Assembly: GCA_016718135.1 (NCBI GenBank)
Contig: JADKEF010000004.1
Span: 1-64,000, forward strand
Length of the DNA stretch: 64,000 nucleotides
Reading direction: 5' to 3'
DNA from: Acidobacteriota bacterium
GTDB taxonomy: Bacteria; Acidobacteriota; Blastocatellia; Pyrinomonadales; Pyrinomonadaceae
In this document: positions 32,063-41,261 of the stretch, one piece after another
Numbering within the stretch: the first letter of the stretch is position 1
Layout of the letters: the number at the start of each line of letters is the position of its first letter
Position numbers and translations under genes: made by a program
The notes under the pieces: generated by a model
Databases searched by the model: none
Told to the model about the DNA's origin: nothing
Seen by the model: only the letters and a program-made list of their open reading frames with translations

Positions 32063-34510
32063 TTACTTTAACGCCTTTGGGGCGAAGACCTTGTCATCGA
32101 CGGCGACGTTGTGTTTTACCGACTTGGTGATCGAGATGATGTCGCCGTTGCCGGGGTTGTTGTTGACGGATTTGAAGGGCAGCTTTATGCCGTCGATGTC
32201 GCGGTAGTCGGAGTAGTGGATGGTGAATGGGATGACTTGGGAATTGGTGCTCGAGGCGACCGAGCCGTCGTGTCTGAGGAGCAGGAAGCTGGTCGTCGAG
32301 TAGTACTGTTTGAAGGGCGTGCCGGCCTTTGGTTCGAAGGCGACGATGTAGGCCTCCTCGCCATTTACCTTGGTGGTGCCAGTGACCTCGACCTTTTTAT
32401 AGGGCGTCGTCCAGTCGATGCCGGCGTAGAAATCGTTGAATAGGCGAAGGTCATCGAGGCGTTTGCCTTCGAACTTTTCGGCCGGCGAGAAAGTGTATGC
32501 CTCAGCACCGCCGGTGCCGTCGAAGTATTCCCAACCGGTCGCGATCGTTTTGCCGAGAGCGATAAATGTCGTCTCGGTGGCTGACTTGTTCGGAGCCTTT
32601 GCCCACGATCTTGTCTTGGCCTGTACGCCCTGATGGACGAGATCGACATCTGCTTCGGTCACGCGGGACGTGAGCTTGCGGAGGTTTGCCTCGCCGCCGA
32701 TGGCGCTGACGGCCTTGTTTCGCAGGTCTTCGACGGAGATAGCGGGTTTGGTCGCGGGCTCGGCGACCTTGAATGCAAAGATGCCTTCGGGCTGAGTGAC
32801 GGCAACGGCGGTGAGTTTGCCGGCGGCATCGCGTTTTGCATTGAGGAAATATGTCTCGGGCAGCGGAGCCATTGCGAAACTGCCATCCGGTTTTGGCGTC
32901 AGAGCATAGGGCTGCTGGCCGGGGACGTTGAACGTAACTTTACCGTCAGTCTCCTTGATCTCGATCACGGCGTCGGTGCTTCCGGGCGGTGTGTATTTGC
33001 CGACCAGATCCTTTGCCGCGGTTGGCGTGGTCGATGCCGAAGCGGCTGGCTTGATCACGTTGCCATCGGCGCCGATCCGCGGCAGGGTGAAGTTTCCCTG
33101 CGGCTGTTGCAGATACATTTCGGTAGCATCGCCCTGTTCGGGGGTGAATTTAACTGCGAAACCATCCGGAGCACCGTCAAGCTTGAACTGTCGCGGAGCC
33201 GTACGGACCAGCTTATATTCCGGCTGACCAGGAACGGCCAGGAACATATCTTCGCCGACGATCTTGACCTCCATGTCCATGTTGGCGGCAGCAAGGCGAT
33301 ATTTGCCGGCCATGAACTGCATCGTCTTTAACGGCAGCTTGGTTTCCTCGGTTTTTGTCTCGCCGAGGATGTTCGACCAGATCACCGGCATGATGTCGTT
33401 GCCGAGGCTCGACGCGGTGACGTTGGTGAGCAAGACGAAGCCGAGTTTTTTCTCTGGGATCATTGCGACGAGCGAATTAAAGCCGTCGATGTTGCCGCCG
33501 TGCTCGACGACCTTGAGGCCATTCCACGTGTGCAGCATCCAGCCGAGGCCGTAGTTGACGGTGCCGGACGGATTCATTTTCATCTGCGGCTTGAGCCATT
33601 CGTCATAGCCTTTTTCCGAGACGAGGCGTTTGCCATTCACTGTGCCGCCATTGAGCACGAACTTGACCCACTCGGCCATGTCGCGAGCCGACGAATTGAT
33701 CGAGCCTGCAGGTGCGACTTCGTCGATGTCGCGGAACGGGCGTTTCTTGGTTTCTTTCGAGTCGAAATTGTAATCGTAGCCGTTGGAGAAATCCTTTGCC
33801 TTCTCCATTTGCTTCATCGACAAATTGCTGTTTGTCATGCCGAGCGGGGCGAAAATGCGCTGCGCGATGAACTTCTCCCACGGCATCTTCTGCGCCTGCG
33901 TGACCAGCTCACCGGCGGCGGTGAACATTATGTTCTGATACTGGAATTTCTCGCGGAGCTTGGCAGTCGGTTTGGCCTGAGCCGCGACCTGGATCAGCTC
34001 TGCACGTGTGAGCTTGCCGGTGATCATCGCGAGATCTGTGCGGTTGAGGCCCGACGAGTGGCACATCAGGTCGCGGATGGTGATGTTCTTGTCGGTTTCG
34101 GGATCGTACATCTTAAAGTACGGCAGGAGCTTCTTCGGGCTGTCGTCGAGTGACAATTTACCCTCATCCTGAGTCATCAAAACGCTAAGTGCCGTAAAAG
34201 CTTTAGTTGCAGAGCCGATCGCGAACTGCGTATCGGGTGTAACCGCGACTTTGTTCTCATAGTCTTTAAAACCTAGGCCTTTCATGAAAATGACCTGGCC
34301 GTCCTTTACGATCACAAGCGACATACCGGGAATTCCGAGTTCCTTGCGGCGTGCATCGACCTTAGACTCGATCTCGGCTAGGCCTTTGTCGTACTGACCG
34401 GTTTGGACAGCCGTGGCGTTTTGAGCATAACCGACCTGCGGCAGTGTGGCCGTGATAAATGAAACTAGGAGAAGAAGAGAGAGTACGGGGCGAAACGTCA
34501 CGTTTTTCAT
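32063..34510 (-). CDS. Secreted beta-lactamase-fold serine hydrolase with C-terminal lipoprotein-like domain
   Basis: 815 residues from ATG 34510, which opens a signal peptide (RPVLSLLLLVSFITATLPQVGYAQ); the frame extends 41 codons further up without a signal. The class C beta-lactamase/penicillin-binding domain spans about 40-390: the Ser-x-x-Lys motif is FAIGSATKAFTALS, the Tyr-x-Asn is in KFQYQNIMFTAAGELV, and the third motif resembles VVEHGGNIDGF. A linker of two beta-rich modules (DUF3471-like, about 415-600) follows, and the last about 215 residues (AISVEDLRNKAVSAIGGEANLRKL and on) resemble LolA/LolB-like periplasmic domains. Probably an exported esterase or peptidase; substrate unknown. 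Confidence 0.8.
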   Translation of the reverse strand: MKNVTFRPVLSLLLLVSFITATLPQVGYAQNATAVQTGQYDKGLAEIESKVDARRKELGIPGMSLVIVKDGQVIFMKGLGFKDYENKVAVTPDTQFAIGSATKAFTALSVLMTQDEGKLSLDDSPKKLLPYFKMYDPETDKNITIRDLMCHSSGLNRTDLAMITGKLTRAELIQVAAQAKPTAKLREKFQYQNIMFTAAGELVTQAQKMPWEKFIAQRIFAPLGMTNSNLSMKQMEKAKDFSNGYDYNFDSKETKKRPFRDIDEVAPAGSINSSARDMAEWVKFVLNGGTVNGKRLVSEKGYDEWLKPQMKMNPSGTVNYGLGWMLHTWNGLKVVEHGGNIDGFNSLVAMIPEKKLGFVLLTNVTASSLGNDIMPVIWSNILGETKTEETKLPLKTMQFMAGKYRLAAANMDMEVKIVGEDMFLAVPGQPEYKLVRTAPRQFKLDGAPDGFAVKFTPEQGDATEMYLQQPQGNFTLPRIGADGNVIKPAASASTTPTAAKDLVGKYTPPGSTDAVIEIKETDGKVTFNVPGQQPYALTPKPDGSFAMAPLPETYFLNAKRDAAGKLTAVAVTQPEGIFAFKVAEPATKPAISVEDLRNKAVSAIGGEANLRKLTSRVTEADVDLVHQGVQAKTRSWAKAPNKSATETTFIALGKTIATGWEYFDGTGGAEAYTFSPAEKFEGKRLDDLRLFNDFYAGIDWTTPYKKVEVTGTTKVNGEEAYIVAFEPKAGTPFKQYYSTTSFLLLRHDGSVASSTNSQVIPFTIHYSDYRDIDGIKLPFKSVNNNPGNGDIISITKSVKHNVAVDDKVFAPKALK

Positions 34511-34706
34511 AATTGTCATACAAAATTCTAAATCTCTCATACGGAGCCGCGAGCGGAAATGTTCTGTTTGATGGTAGCCAAATTTGCCCTGCAATATTAA
34601 ATTATTGTAACGACAAAAGCAGCAGATCGGCATTACCAGCGGCGCGAGTTGTTGGATCCCTTACGGCAAACTAATAAGAGCGGTTGCGATCCGATATAAT
34701 CTTCTT

Positions 34707-35375
34707 ATGGACGAAACCGACCTCAGTGTCACTGCACAGATCCAGCTTTACTATGACCTCTCCGTTCCGGATGGCTTGGCGACGCCGGCTCCGTTGCTGA
34801 TCGCTGTCCACGGGTACGGCGCGCATAAGCGGTATATGATGCGTGAGGCCAAGTTGGTCGCGGGTGAGAATTATGTCATCGCGGCGATACAGGCGCCGCA
34901 TCCGCATTTTCGGCAGACAAGCGATGGCTATCGGGTCGGTTATGGCTGGCTCTCGGATCAGAAATCGGAGGATCATATCCGGCTGCATCATAAGTTTGTC
35001 CTCGATGTCATCGACAAGCTCGACGCTGACGGCCTGATCGACCGATCACGGATCTTCATGTATGGCTTCTCACAAGCGTGTGCTCTCAATTTCCGTTTTG
35101 CATTCACTCATCCCGAAGTACTAAAAGGGATAATCGGAGTTTGCGGAGGCATTCCCGGCGATCTTGAAACGAACGAGATCTACAAACCATGCGCTGCCGA
35201 TACGTTTTACCTTTATGGTGACGACGACGAGTTTTACACGCAGGAACAGTTTGCCGAGTTCAATAATAAGCTTTCTGAGACGCTGCCGAACTATCACTCA
35301 AAACATTACGCGGCGAAGCATGAGATCACGGAAGATATGCGTATTGATATTAAGGAATTTATTTTAGGCCGCTAA
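34707..35375 (+). CDS. Alpha/beta hydrolase, phospholipase/carboxylesterase family
   Basis: 222 residues, no signal peptide. The oxyanion strand is PLLIAVHGYGAHKRYMM, the nucleophile elbow is RIFMYGFSQACALNF (Gly-Phe-Ser-Gln), the acid is in TFYLYGDDDEFYTQEQF, and the base is in AAKHEITEDM. This is the carboxylesterase/thioesterase (YpfH-like) layout. A perfect TATAAT (34695-34700) ends 6 nt before ATG 34707 with no ribosome site, so a leaderless message is likely. It overlaps the stop of the convergent ybbR gene by 4 bases. Confidence 0.85.
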   Translation: MDETDLSVTAQIQLYYDLSVPDGLATPAPLLIAVHGYGAHKRYMMREAKLVAGENYVIAAIQAPHPHFRQTSDGYRVGYGWLSDQKSEDHIRLHHKFVLDVIDKLDADGLIDRSRIFMYGFSQACALNFRFAFTHPEVLKGIIGVCGGIPGDLETNEIYKPCAADTFYLYGDDDEFYTQEQFAEFNNKLSETLPNYHSKHYAAKHEITEDMRIDIKEFILGR

Positions 35376-36295
35376 TTAACTTTGAGCTTTCTGATCTCAA
35401 CCGTGGCCTGAAGTTCGTCCTGAACGACGACACGCGGAGCCTCTTCGCCCTGGTCGTCGAGATAAATCTCAACCTTGAAATCATCCGCGTTAGCTTTTGA
35501 GAGCAGACTTCGCGGGCCATAGGCGACAAAGCTAACGGTCTTTCCGGGCATGCCGGGAACCGGAAGCGAGAATGTGCGTTCGATCCGCTTTTCGCCGATC
35601 CGAAAATCTACATCAACCACTGTGTTAAGCACGGCGGCTTTTGGATCTGGTGATGTTACGGCGATCTGGCGGGCGGTGAAGCCGTCCTTTTTGCCTTCGA
35701 TGTCAACGCGATCGGTCTGGACGTATTCGAGAATGCGGATAATACTCGACGGGCCGCGAACGCGTATTCGCGATGGTAGAACGGTGGAATTATAGATCTC
35801 GTATCCGACGGCGACGTTTCCGGTCGTCTCGGCCTTGACCTCTAGCTCTTTTTCTTCGACAGCCTCGATGTTCACGCCGATACGGCCCGGGACGACGTCG
35901 ACCAGCTTGACACCCTGGGGCAGCGCGACAAAAACGGTATCGGGTGAGAGCGAGACGACCCAGTCGCCCGGCTTCATTTCGGTAAGATCGACAAACGCGG
36001 TCAGCTCACCGCGTGCTATCTGGTCAACCTTGCGTTTGTCACCGCTGATCTCGATCTCGACCTGCGGCTGCGGAACATTGGTCAGCTGGGCATCGCTCGA
36101 TACGCCGAGATTCAGCGGAACATTTATGCGCGATTTGGTCGGTGTGCTAAGTCCCGTTACGCCAAGCCAAAGAGCGAACGTGATAATGAGCGCTAGGAGC
36201 TTCAACGCCCAATCTTCAAGAAAGATCTTGCGAAGAATGTGCTTAAAAAAGAGCTTTCTCGCGGGTTGTGAATTTGAAACGCTTTCGTCCATCAA
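35372..36295 (-). CDS. cdaR: YbbR-domain protein CdaR, diadenylate cyclase modulator
   Basis: 307 residues. One N-terminal membrane helix (EDWALKLLALIITFALWLGVTGLS) anchors repeated YbbR domains outside the membrane, for example VPLNLGVSSDAQLTNVPQPQVEIEISGDKRKVDQIARGELTAFVDLTEM and KAETTGNVAVGYEIYNSTVLPSRIRVRGPSSIIRIL. Two to three repeats are present. In Firmicutes CdaR binds and tunes CdaA. The cdaA gene lies 35 bp upstream on the same strand, the expected partner order; glmM, often third in this operon, is not here. Confidence 0.85.
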   Translation of the reverse strand: MMDESVSNSQPARKLFFKHILRKIFLEDWALKLLALIITFALWLGVTGLSTPTKSRINVPLNLGVSSDAQLTNVPQPQVEIEISGDKRKVDQIARGELTAFVDLTEMKPGDWVVSLSPDTVFVALPQGVKLVDVVPGRIGVNIEAVEEKELEVKAETTGNVAVGYEIYNSTVLPSRIRVRGPSSIIRILEYVQTDRVDIEGKKDGFTARQIAVTSPDPKAAVLNTVVDVDFRIGEKRIERTFSLPVPGMPGKTVSFVAYGPRSLLSKANADDFKVEIYLDDQGEEAPRVVVQDELQATVEIRKLKVN

Positions 36296-36330
36296 AAATC
36301 AATTAGGAATTGGCAATTACGAATTACGAA

Positions 36331-37164
36331 TTAGCTGATCGTTACGTCCGTCTCTTCCTTTATGGCTGCCAGATCGCGACGCGGTTCGATGAGAGGAATT
36401 TCGAGGGCCTCGAGCAGTACCTTCCGAAGCTGCGTCGCCTCTATGTTGCGTCGAACCTTGCCTCCTTCGACATATGTCACCAACCCGGTCTCTTCAGAGA
36501 CCACGAGCGAGATGGCGTCGGAGCCCTCGGTGATACCGATCGCAGCTCGGTGGCGCGTGCCGAGTTCGCGTGAAATCTCGGGATTTTTGGTCAGCGGCAG
36601 AAAGACCGATGCCGCCGCGATGCGTTCGTTTTGGATAACGACTGCTCCGTCGTGCAGCGGCGTTTCAGGATGAAAGATCGAAACAAGCAGATCGTAGCTG
36701 ATCCGCGCATCGAGCTGCACACCGGCGTCGATGAAATTTCTCAGGCCAACGTTTCGTTCGATCACGATCAGAGCACCGGTCTTCTCAGTTGCGAGCGTCG
36801 TCACCGCGAGCACTATCTCGTCGTACACGCTGCCGCCAAATTGTCCGCGTTGGTTCTTTAGGATCGGAAACCTAAGGCGGTTGGCAAAGTACATCAACGC
36901 CTGACGAATCTCTGACTGGAACAAAACGATGATCGCAATACCGATAAAACCGACGGCGTAACGCAATACAAACTCGAGCGTCGAAAGCTCCTGCACGACC
37001 GCCAGCCAATACAGCAATGCCAGGATCACCATCCCGACCAGCGTCGGCACCGCACGCGTTCCGCGAAAGAGCTTTAGAACGACGTACACGATAATAAAGA
37101 CCAACGCAATATCAAGCACGCTGCGTAGGTTCGCCATCGTCGGAATGTAGTCGGTAAACTCCAT
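36331..37164 (-). CDS. cdaA: Diadenylate cyclase CdaA
   Basis: 277 residues. Three N-terminal helices (VLDIALVFIIVYVVLKLF, LVGMVILALLYWLAVV, VGFIGIAIIVLFQSE) precede the DAC/DisA_N catalytic domain. Active-site motifs: ETPLHDGAVVIQNERIAAA (Asp-Gly-Ala) and RELGTRHRAAIGITE (Arg-His-Arg). It condenses two ATP to c-di-AMP, a regulator of potassium and cell-wall homeostasis. Operon with cdaR; mreB lies 67 bp upstream on the same strand. Confidence 0.93.
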   Translation of the reverse strand: MEFTDYIPTMANLRSVLDIALVFIIVYVVLKLFRGTRAVPTLVGMVILALLYWLAVVQELSTLEFVLRYAVGFIGIAIIVLFQSEIRQALMYFANRLRFPILKNQRGQFGGSVYDEIVLAVTTLATEKTGALIVIERNVGLRNFIDAGVQLDARISYDLLVSIFHPETPLHDGAVVIQNERIAAASVFLPLTKNPEISRELGTRHRAAIGITEGSDAISLVVSEETGLVTYVEGGKVRRNIEATQLRKVLLEALEIPLIEPRRDLAAIKEETDVTIS

Positions 37165-37231
37165 TACAAATGCTTAGGATAGCATAAGAATGTGGAGTAG
37201 AAGGTATGAAATAAAAGCCGGATAAAGGCTA

Positions 37232-38305
37232 TCAAACCTCGAACGGTATCTCAGCATTTTGCAGGACGCCGAGTTCGTTGCGGGTGACGCGTTCCAGGAG
37301 CTTTTCGTCGTCAAACATTTTTACGAGGCCGTTGACGGTGGCGTAGCGCGGTTCGTCCGGCATTGTGACGGGAAGATTGATGAACGCCCGGAGATATTGA
37401 TCGATGCCCTCAAGCAAGGCACCGCCTCCGGTGAGGATTACACCGCGGTCGTATATGTCTGCGGCCACCTCGGGTCGGAGCTCGGTTAGGGTGTCTTTGA
37501 CGCGAACGGCAATACGGCGAACGATCGCCTCGACGATCGGATAGAGCTCGCCCGCATCGATCGTCACGGCTCCGGGGCTTCCGGTCTGGACGTCGCGGCC
37601 GCGAACTTCAACAGACCTCTCGAGATCTTCCGGCAGGAAGGTCGAGGCAAATGTCGTCTTGAGGTGTTCTACCGTTTCGTCGCCGACTTGCAGGCCGCGA
37701 TGACGGCGAAGATGTGTGGCGATCGCTTCGTTTATCGAGTAGCTGCCGTATCTGACTGATGTCGAATGTACGACGGTGCCTTTGGCGATAATTGCGAAGT
37801 TAGTCGTTGCGGCGCCGATATCGACGATCGCCGTGGCGCGCTTATCGGTCGGCAATACGCCGGCTCCAAATGCAGCCGCCAGGCCTTCTTCCATCATAAA
37901 GACTTTGCCGATGTGAGCTTCCTCGGCGGCATTGATGAGAGCACGCTGCTCGACGTGAGTTACGTCGGAGACCATCGACATTACGGCCTGAAGCGAAATA
38001 TTCGAGCCGCCCGTTTTTGCCTTTTTGACAAAGTGGGCGAGCATCTTCTTAGTGCGTTCGAAATCGGCAACAACACCGCCGATCAGCGGAGCTTTGACCG
38101 TCACATCGCGTCCTTCGCGGCCGCTCATCTCGGCTGCCTCTAGGCCAAACGCCACGATCTCATCGGTCATTTCATTAACGGCGACGAGTGATGGTTCATC
38201 GAGCACGACGCCGCGGCCCTTGACCGCAATGATCGTGCTGGCGGTGCCGAGGTCGATGGCCATCGAATCGGTTACCAATTTTTTTAGTGAAGAGATCTTC
38301 AGCAT
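37232..38305 (-). CDS. mreB: Rod shape-determining protein MreB
   Basis: 357 residues. Actin-like ATPase that guides lateral wall synthesis. Phosphate-1 loop: SMAIDLGTASTIIAVKGRGVVLDEPS. Phosphate-2 region: ATAIVDIGAATTNFAIIAKGTVV. The adenosine site is in GVILTGGGALLEGIDQYLR. The N-terminal amphipathic segment (KISSLKKLVTDS) may bind membrane. mreC and mreD do not follow; instead cdaA-cdaR lie downstream, so the usual mreBCD operon is split. Confidence 0.92.
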   Translation of the reverse strand: MLKISSLKKLVTDSMAIDLGTASTIIAVKGRGVVLDEPSLVAVNEMTDEIVAFGLEAAEMSGREGRDVTVKAPLIGGVVADFERTKKMLAHFVKKAKTGGSNISLQAVMSMVSDVTHVEQRALINAAEEAHIGKVFMMEEGLAAAFGAGVLPTDKRATAIVDIGAATTNFAIIAKGTVVHSTSVRYGSYSINEAIATHLRRHRGLQVGDETVEHLKTTFASTFLPEDLERSVEVRGRDVQTGSPGAVTIDAGELYPIVEAIVRRIAVRVKDTLTELRPEVAADIYDRGVILTGGGALLEGIDQYLRAFINLPVTMPDEPRYATVNGLVKMFDDEKLLERVTRNELGVLQNAEIPFEV

Positions 38306-38377
38306 AAAAACTTCTTTTCGAGCTATTCGGCTATCCCTAAAGTATATGCCTAACCTACCGACGCTTCCAAGCGGCGG

Positions 38378-40072
38378 TCAGTCCCATTTTACCTCAAAAA
38401 GGTCGACCGGTTGTTTGCGATTCTTCACCGTAAGCGGCTCGCGTCTAGTCATTGGAAAGATGTTGCCGGCAGCCCTTACGGTTGCTTCGCTGATAAGGAT
38501 CTGCCCGCCGACGGTGTTTGATTCTAGACGCGCCGCGAGGTTGACCGTGTCGCCAATAGCAGTGTACTCGGAGCGGCGTTCGGAGCCGATATAGCCAATG
38601 GTCGCGATACCGGTGTGCAGGCCAATACCGATCGCAATGCGGTCAAAGCCTTGTTCGGCGAGTTCTGTCTTGAGGGTGACGAGGCGTCGCTGCATCGCTA
38701 CGGCGGCGTTAAGAGCATTTCGTGCATCGTCCGGCGTCGCCGTTGGAGCTCCGAACAGAGCCATCAGACCGTCTCCAATATACTTGTCGAGCGTGCCGCC
38801 GTGCTCGAAGATTATCTCCGTCATCGCGGTAAAATAATGATTCAAGAGGCCGACGACCTTCTCGGGGTTCTCATGTTCAGATATCGAGGTGAAGCCGCGA
38901 ATATCGGCGAAGAGCACCGTGATGATCTGATTCACACCACCGAGACGGAACGAATCCGGATTCTCGAGTAGTTGCTGCACGACATACTCCGGCATGAAAC
39001 GGCTGTAATTTGCCCGGGCGACTTCCTCGCGAGCGAGGCGTTTGTGTGCCTTAACTGTTTCGACCGTGACAGCGGTCTGAGCGGCAACGGCGGAAATAAG
39101 TTCGAGGTGATCCTGGCGAAACGCCGCAAACGGATCAAGTCTATCGGCATAAAGTACACCGTGTACACCCGACTGCGTAATGAGCGGTGCGCAAATGGTC
39201 GACCTCACGCCTTGCGACACTATCGACTCGGCACCCTGAAACTGCTCGTCCGTTTTCGCGTCTTGCGACAGAATGGCAACGCCATCCTCTAAAACGCGGC
39301 GGGTGATAGTGCGGCTCACGCTGAGTTTTTCTGAGAGCTTCTCAAAACTCACGTCGCGTGTCTTCGCACCGATCTGATATAGCGAATCGTAATTGCCTGC
39401 CTCATCAGCAAGCAGAGCGATCACGCGGTCGGCCGGTGTACCGCGAAAAATCAGATCAGTCGCCTTCTCAAAGATCTCCTCGAGATCGAAAACGGTGCCA
39501 AGCGTCTTGCTCATCTCGAATAGCAGATCGAGAAACTTTGCCTTACGACGTAGATCCTTGATCTCCTCTGGTGTGGCGACGGCGGACTCGAGCGATAGAT
39601 TTGATTTACGGCCGATGATCTCATTGACCGAGATCTGAACCTGCGTGTGGCCGAGCGGAGAGTCGTCAAAGTTCACATTCTGCGAACGATCGATCTCGCG
39701 CTCGATAGTACTGGAAAGCGTGACCGGGCGAGTTGCCTGGGTTGCGATGCGCTCGGGCCCCTTTTGAAACTCCAATCGACTCTCACCGATGATCATCACA
39801 TCGCCCTCCTCGAGCATCTTCTCGAGGCGGACCTCGTCGTTGACGAAGACGTGATTTACACTGCGATAAAGCTGGCCATTCTCGACGAAACCATCGACGA
39901 CCTTAAAACCAGAACCGTCGTTGAAAATAAACGCATGCTTGCGCGAGACGCGGCGGTCATTCAGGACGATCTCGTTGTCCTTTGCCCGGCCGATCGTGAT
40001 CGTACGGTCAGACGGCAGGGCATACTGCCAAGTGCGTCCGGTCGGTTCTGTGATGTTAAGAGTCGCGTTCAA
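38378..40072 (-). CDS. FHA-GAF-adenylate/guanylate cyclase
   Basis: 564 residues. The FHA domain is at about 15-95 (DRTITIGRAKDNEIVLNDRRVSRKHAFIF), a GAF domain at about 190-345 (LGTVFDLEEIFEKATDLIF, GVRSTICAPLITQSGVHGVLYAD), and a class III cyclase domain at about 385-550. Cyclase motifs: TVLFADIRGFTSISE (metal Asp), LDKYIGDGLMALFGAP (second metal Asp) and TAIGDTVNLAARLESN. Adenylate or guanylate specificity is not decided. The FHA domain implies control by a threonine-phosphorylated partner. The start is TTG 40072. It is 72 bp upstream of mreB in the same direction. Confidence 0.88.
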   Translation of the reverse strand: MNATLNITEPTGRTWQYALPSDRTITIGRAKDNEIVLNDRRVSRKHAFIFNDGSGFKVVDGFVENGQLYRSVNHVFVNDEVRLEKMLEEGDVMIIGESRLEFQKGPERIATQATRPVTLSSTIEREIDRSQNVNFDDSPLGHTQVQISVNEIIGRKSNLSLESAVATPEEIKDLRRKAKFLDLLFEMSKTLGTVFDLEEIFEKATDLIFRGTPADRVIALLADEAGNYDSLYQIGAKTRDVSFEKLSEKLSVSRTITRRVLEDGVAILSQDAKTDEQFQGAESIVSQGVRSTICAPLITQSGVHGVLYADRLDPFAAFRQDHLELISAVAAQTAVTVETVKAHKRLAREEVARANYSRFMPEYVVQQLLENPDSFRLGGVNQIITVLFADIRGFTSISEHENPEKVVGLLNHYFTAMTEIIFEHGGTLDKYIGDGLMALFGAPTATPDDARNALNAAVAMQRRLVTLKTELAEQGFDRIAIGIGLHTGIATIGYIGSERRSEYTAIGDTVNLAARLESNTVGGQILISEATVRAAGNIFPMTRREPLTVKNRKQPVDLFEVKWD

Positions 40073-40124
40073 GGTATGAGTAATTGTAAATGGTAATTGG
40101 TAAATGGTAAATTGACCGCTCTAG

Positions 40125-41261
40125 ATGATCTATCTCGACAACAACGCAACCACCCAGATCGCTCCGCCGGTATTCGAAGCGATGCGGCCATTTTTGGAGG
40201 GCGGCTTTGGCAATCCGTCCTCTGCATACGCCGCGGGAAGCGAGACGCGTAGTGCGGTAGAACGCGCTCGCGAAAGTGTTGCCGGGCTGATCGGAGCTCG
40301 TCAGCCATCTGAGATCGTGTTCACATCGGGTGGCACCGAGAGCGACAACTGGGCGATCCTGGGGTCACTAGAAGCAACGGGAAAGAATCACATTGTCACG
40401 ACACGCGTCGAGCACGAGGCCGTCAGGAAGCTCTGTCAGCGGCTCGAAACGCGAGGGTACGCGGTAAGCTGGCTCGACGTCGATGAAGAAGGCTTGCTCG
40501 ATCTTGAACAACTGCGTGACGCATTGACGCCTGAAACCGCGGTCGTTTCGGTGATGATGGCGAACAACGAAACGGGAGTTCTCTTTCCTGTTGCCGAGAT
40601 CGCCTCGATAGTAAAGGAACACTCAGATGCCCTTTTCCACGTCGATGGCGTCAATGCTATCGGTAAAATATCGACTGATCTTGGCTCGACTGCGATAGAT
40701 CTTTTCTCGCTATCAGCCCACAAATTTCACGGTCCCAAAGGCGTCGGAGCATTGTACATCCGTGATGGTGTTTCGCTACCGTCTCTCGCGATCGGCGGCG
40801 GCCAGGAAATCGGCCGGCGAGCGGGAACGGAAGCTGTTCACCAGATCGTCGGCCTCGGTGCTGCCGCAGAATTTGTCAGAGACATGTCTCCGATGAAACT
40901 CATACGCGATCTCCGCGACCAGCTCGAAACGGGGATCCTGCAAAACATACCGAACACTCGTCTAAACGGCCACGTCGAACACCGCCTGCCAAACACCTCA
41001 AATATTTCCTTCGAAAACACCAACGGTGAGATGATCCTCGCCCGCCTCGACGGACTCGGCGTCTGCGTTTCGACCGGCTCCGCGTGCAACGCCCACGACC
41101 ACAAAGCCTCGGCTGTGCTCGAGGCGATGAACGTGCCGTATAGCTATTCGATGGGCTCGATCAGGTTTTCGCTCGGTCGAATGAACAAACCGGACGAGAT
41201 CGACCTAGTGCTCCGCTCGGTTACTGAGATTCTGTTTGATCTACGAAGTTTAGCGGCCTAG
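40125..41261 (+). CDS. Cysteine desulfurase (IscS/NifS family)
   Basis: 378 residues. PLP enzyme releasing sulfur from cysteine as an enzyme persulfide for Fe-S clusters and thio-tRNA. N-terminus: MIYLDNNATTQIAPPVFEAM. The lysine holding PLP is in FSLSAHKFHGPKGVGALY (about residue 200). The persulfide Cys is in CVSTGSACNAHDHKASAVL (about 320). The short loop around this Cys and the SACNAH form suit the NifS/IscS group I. No iscU or scaffold gene is adjacent. It could feed MnmA, and possibly TtcA, in this genome. Confidence 0.9.
   Translation: MIYLDNNATTQIAPPVFEAMRPFLEGGFGNPSSAYAAGSETRSAVERARESVAGLIGARQPSEIVFTSGGTESDNWAILGSLEATGKNHIVTTRVEHEAVRKLCQRLETRGYAVSWLDVDEEGLLDLEQLRDALTPETAVVSVMMANNETGVLFPVAEIASIVKEHSDALFHVDGVNAIGKISTDLGSTAIDLFSLSAHKFHGPKGVGALYIRDGVSLPSLAIGGGQEIGRRAGTEAVHQIVGLGAAAEFVRDMSPMKLIRDLRDQLETGILQNIPNTRLNGHVEHRLPNTSNISFENTNGEMILARLDGLGVCVSTGSACNAHDHKASAVLEAMNVPYSYSMGSIRFSLGRMNKPDEIDLVLRSVTEILFDLRSLAA

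Noticed and set aside
33500..34153. 217-codon plus-strand open frame
   Set aside because: Antisense to the beta-lactamase-fold hydrolase; no signal, domain or ribosome site.
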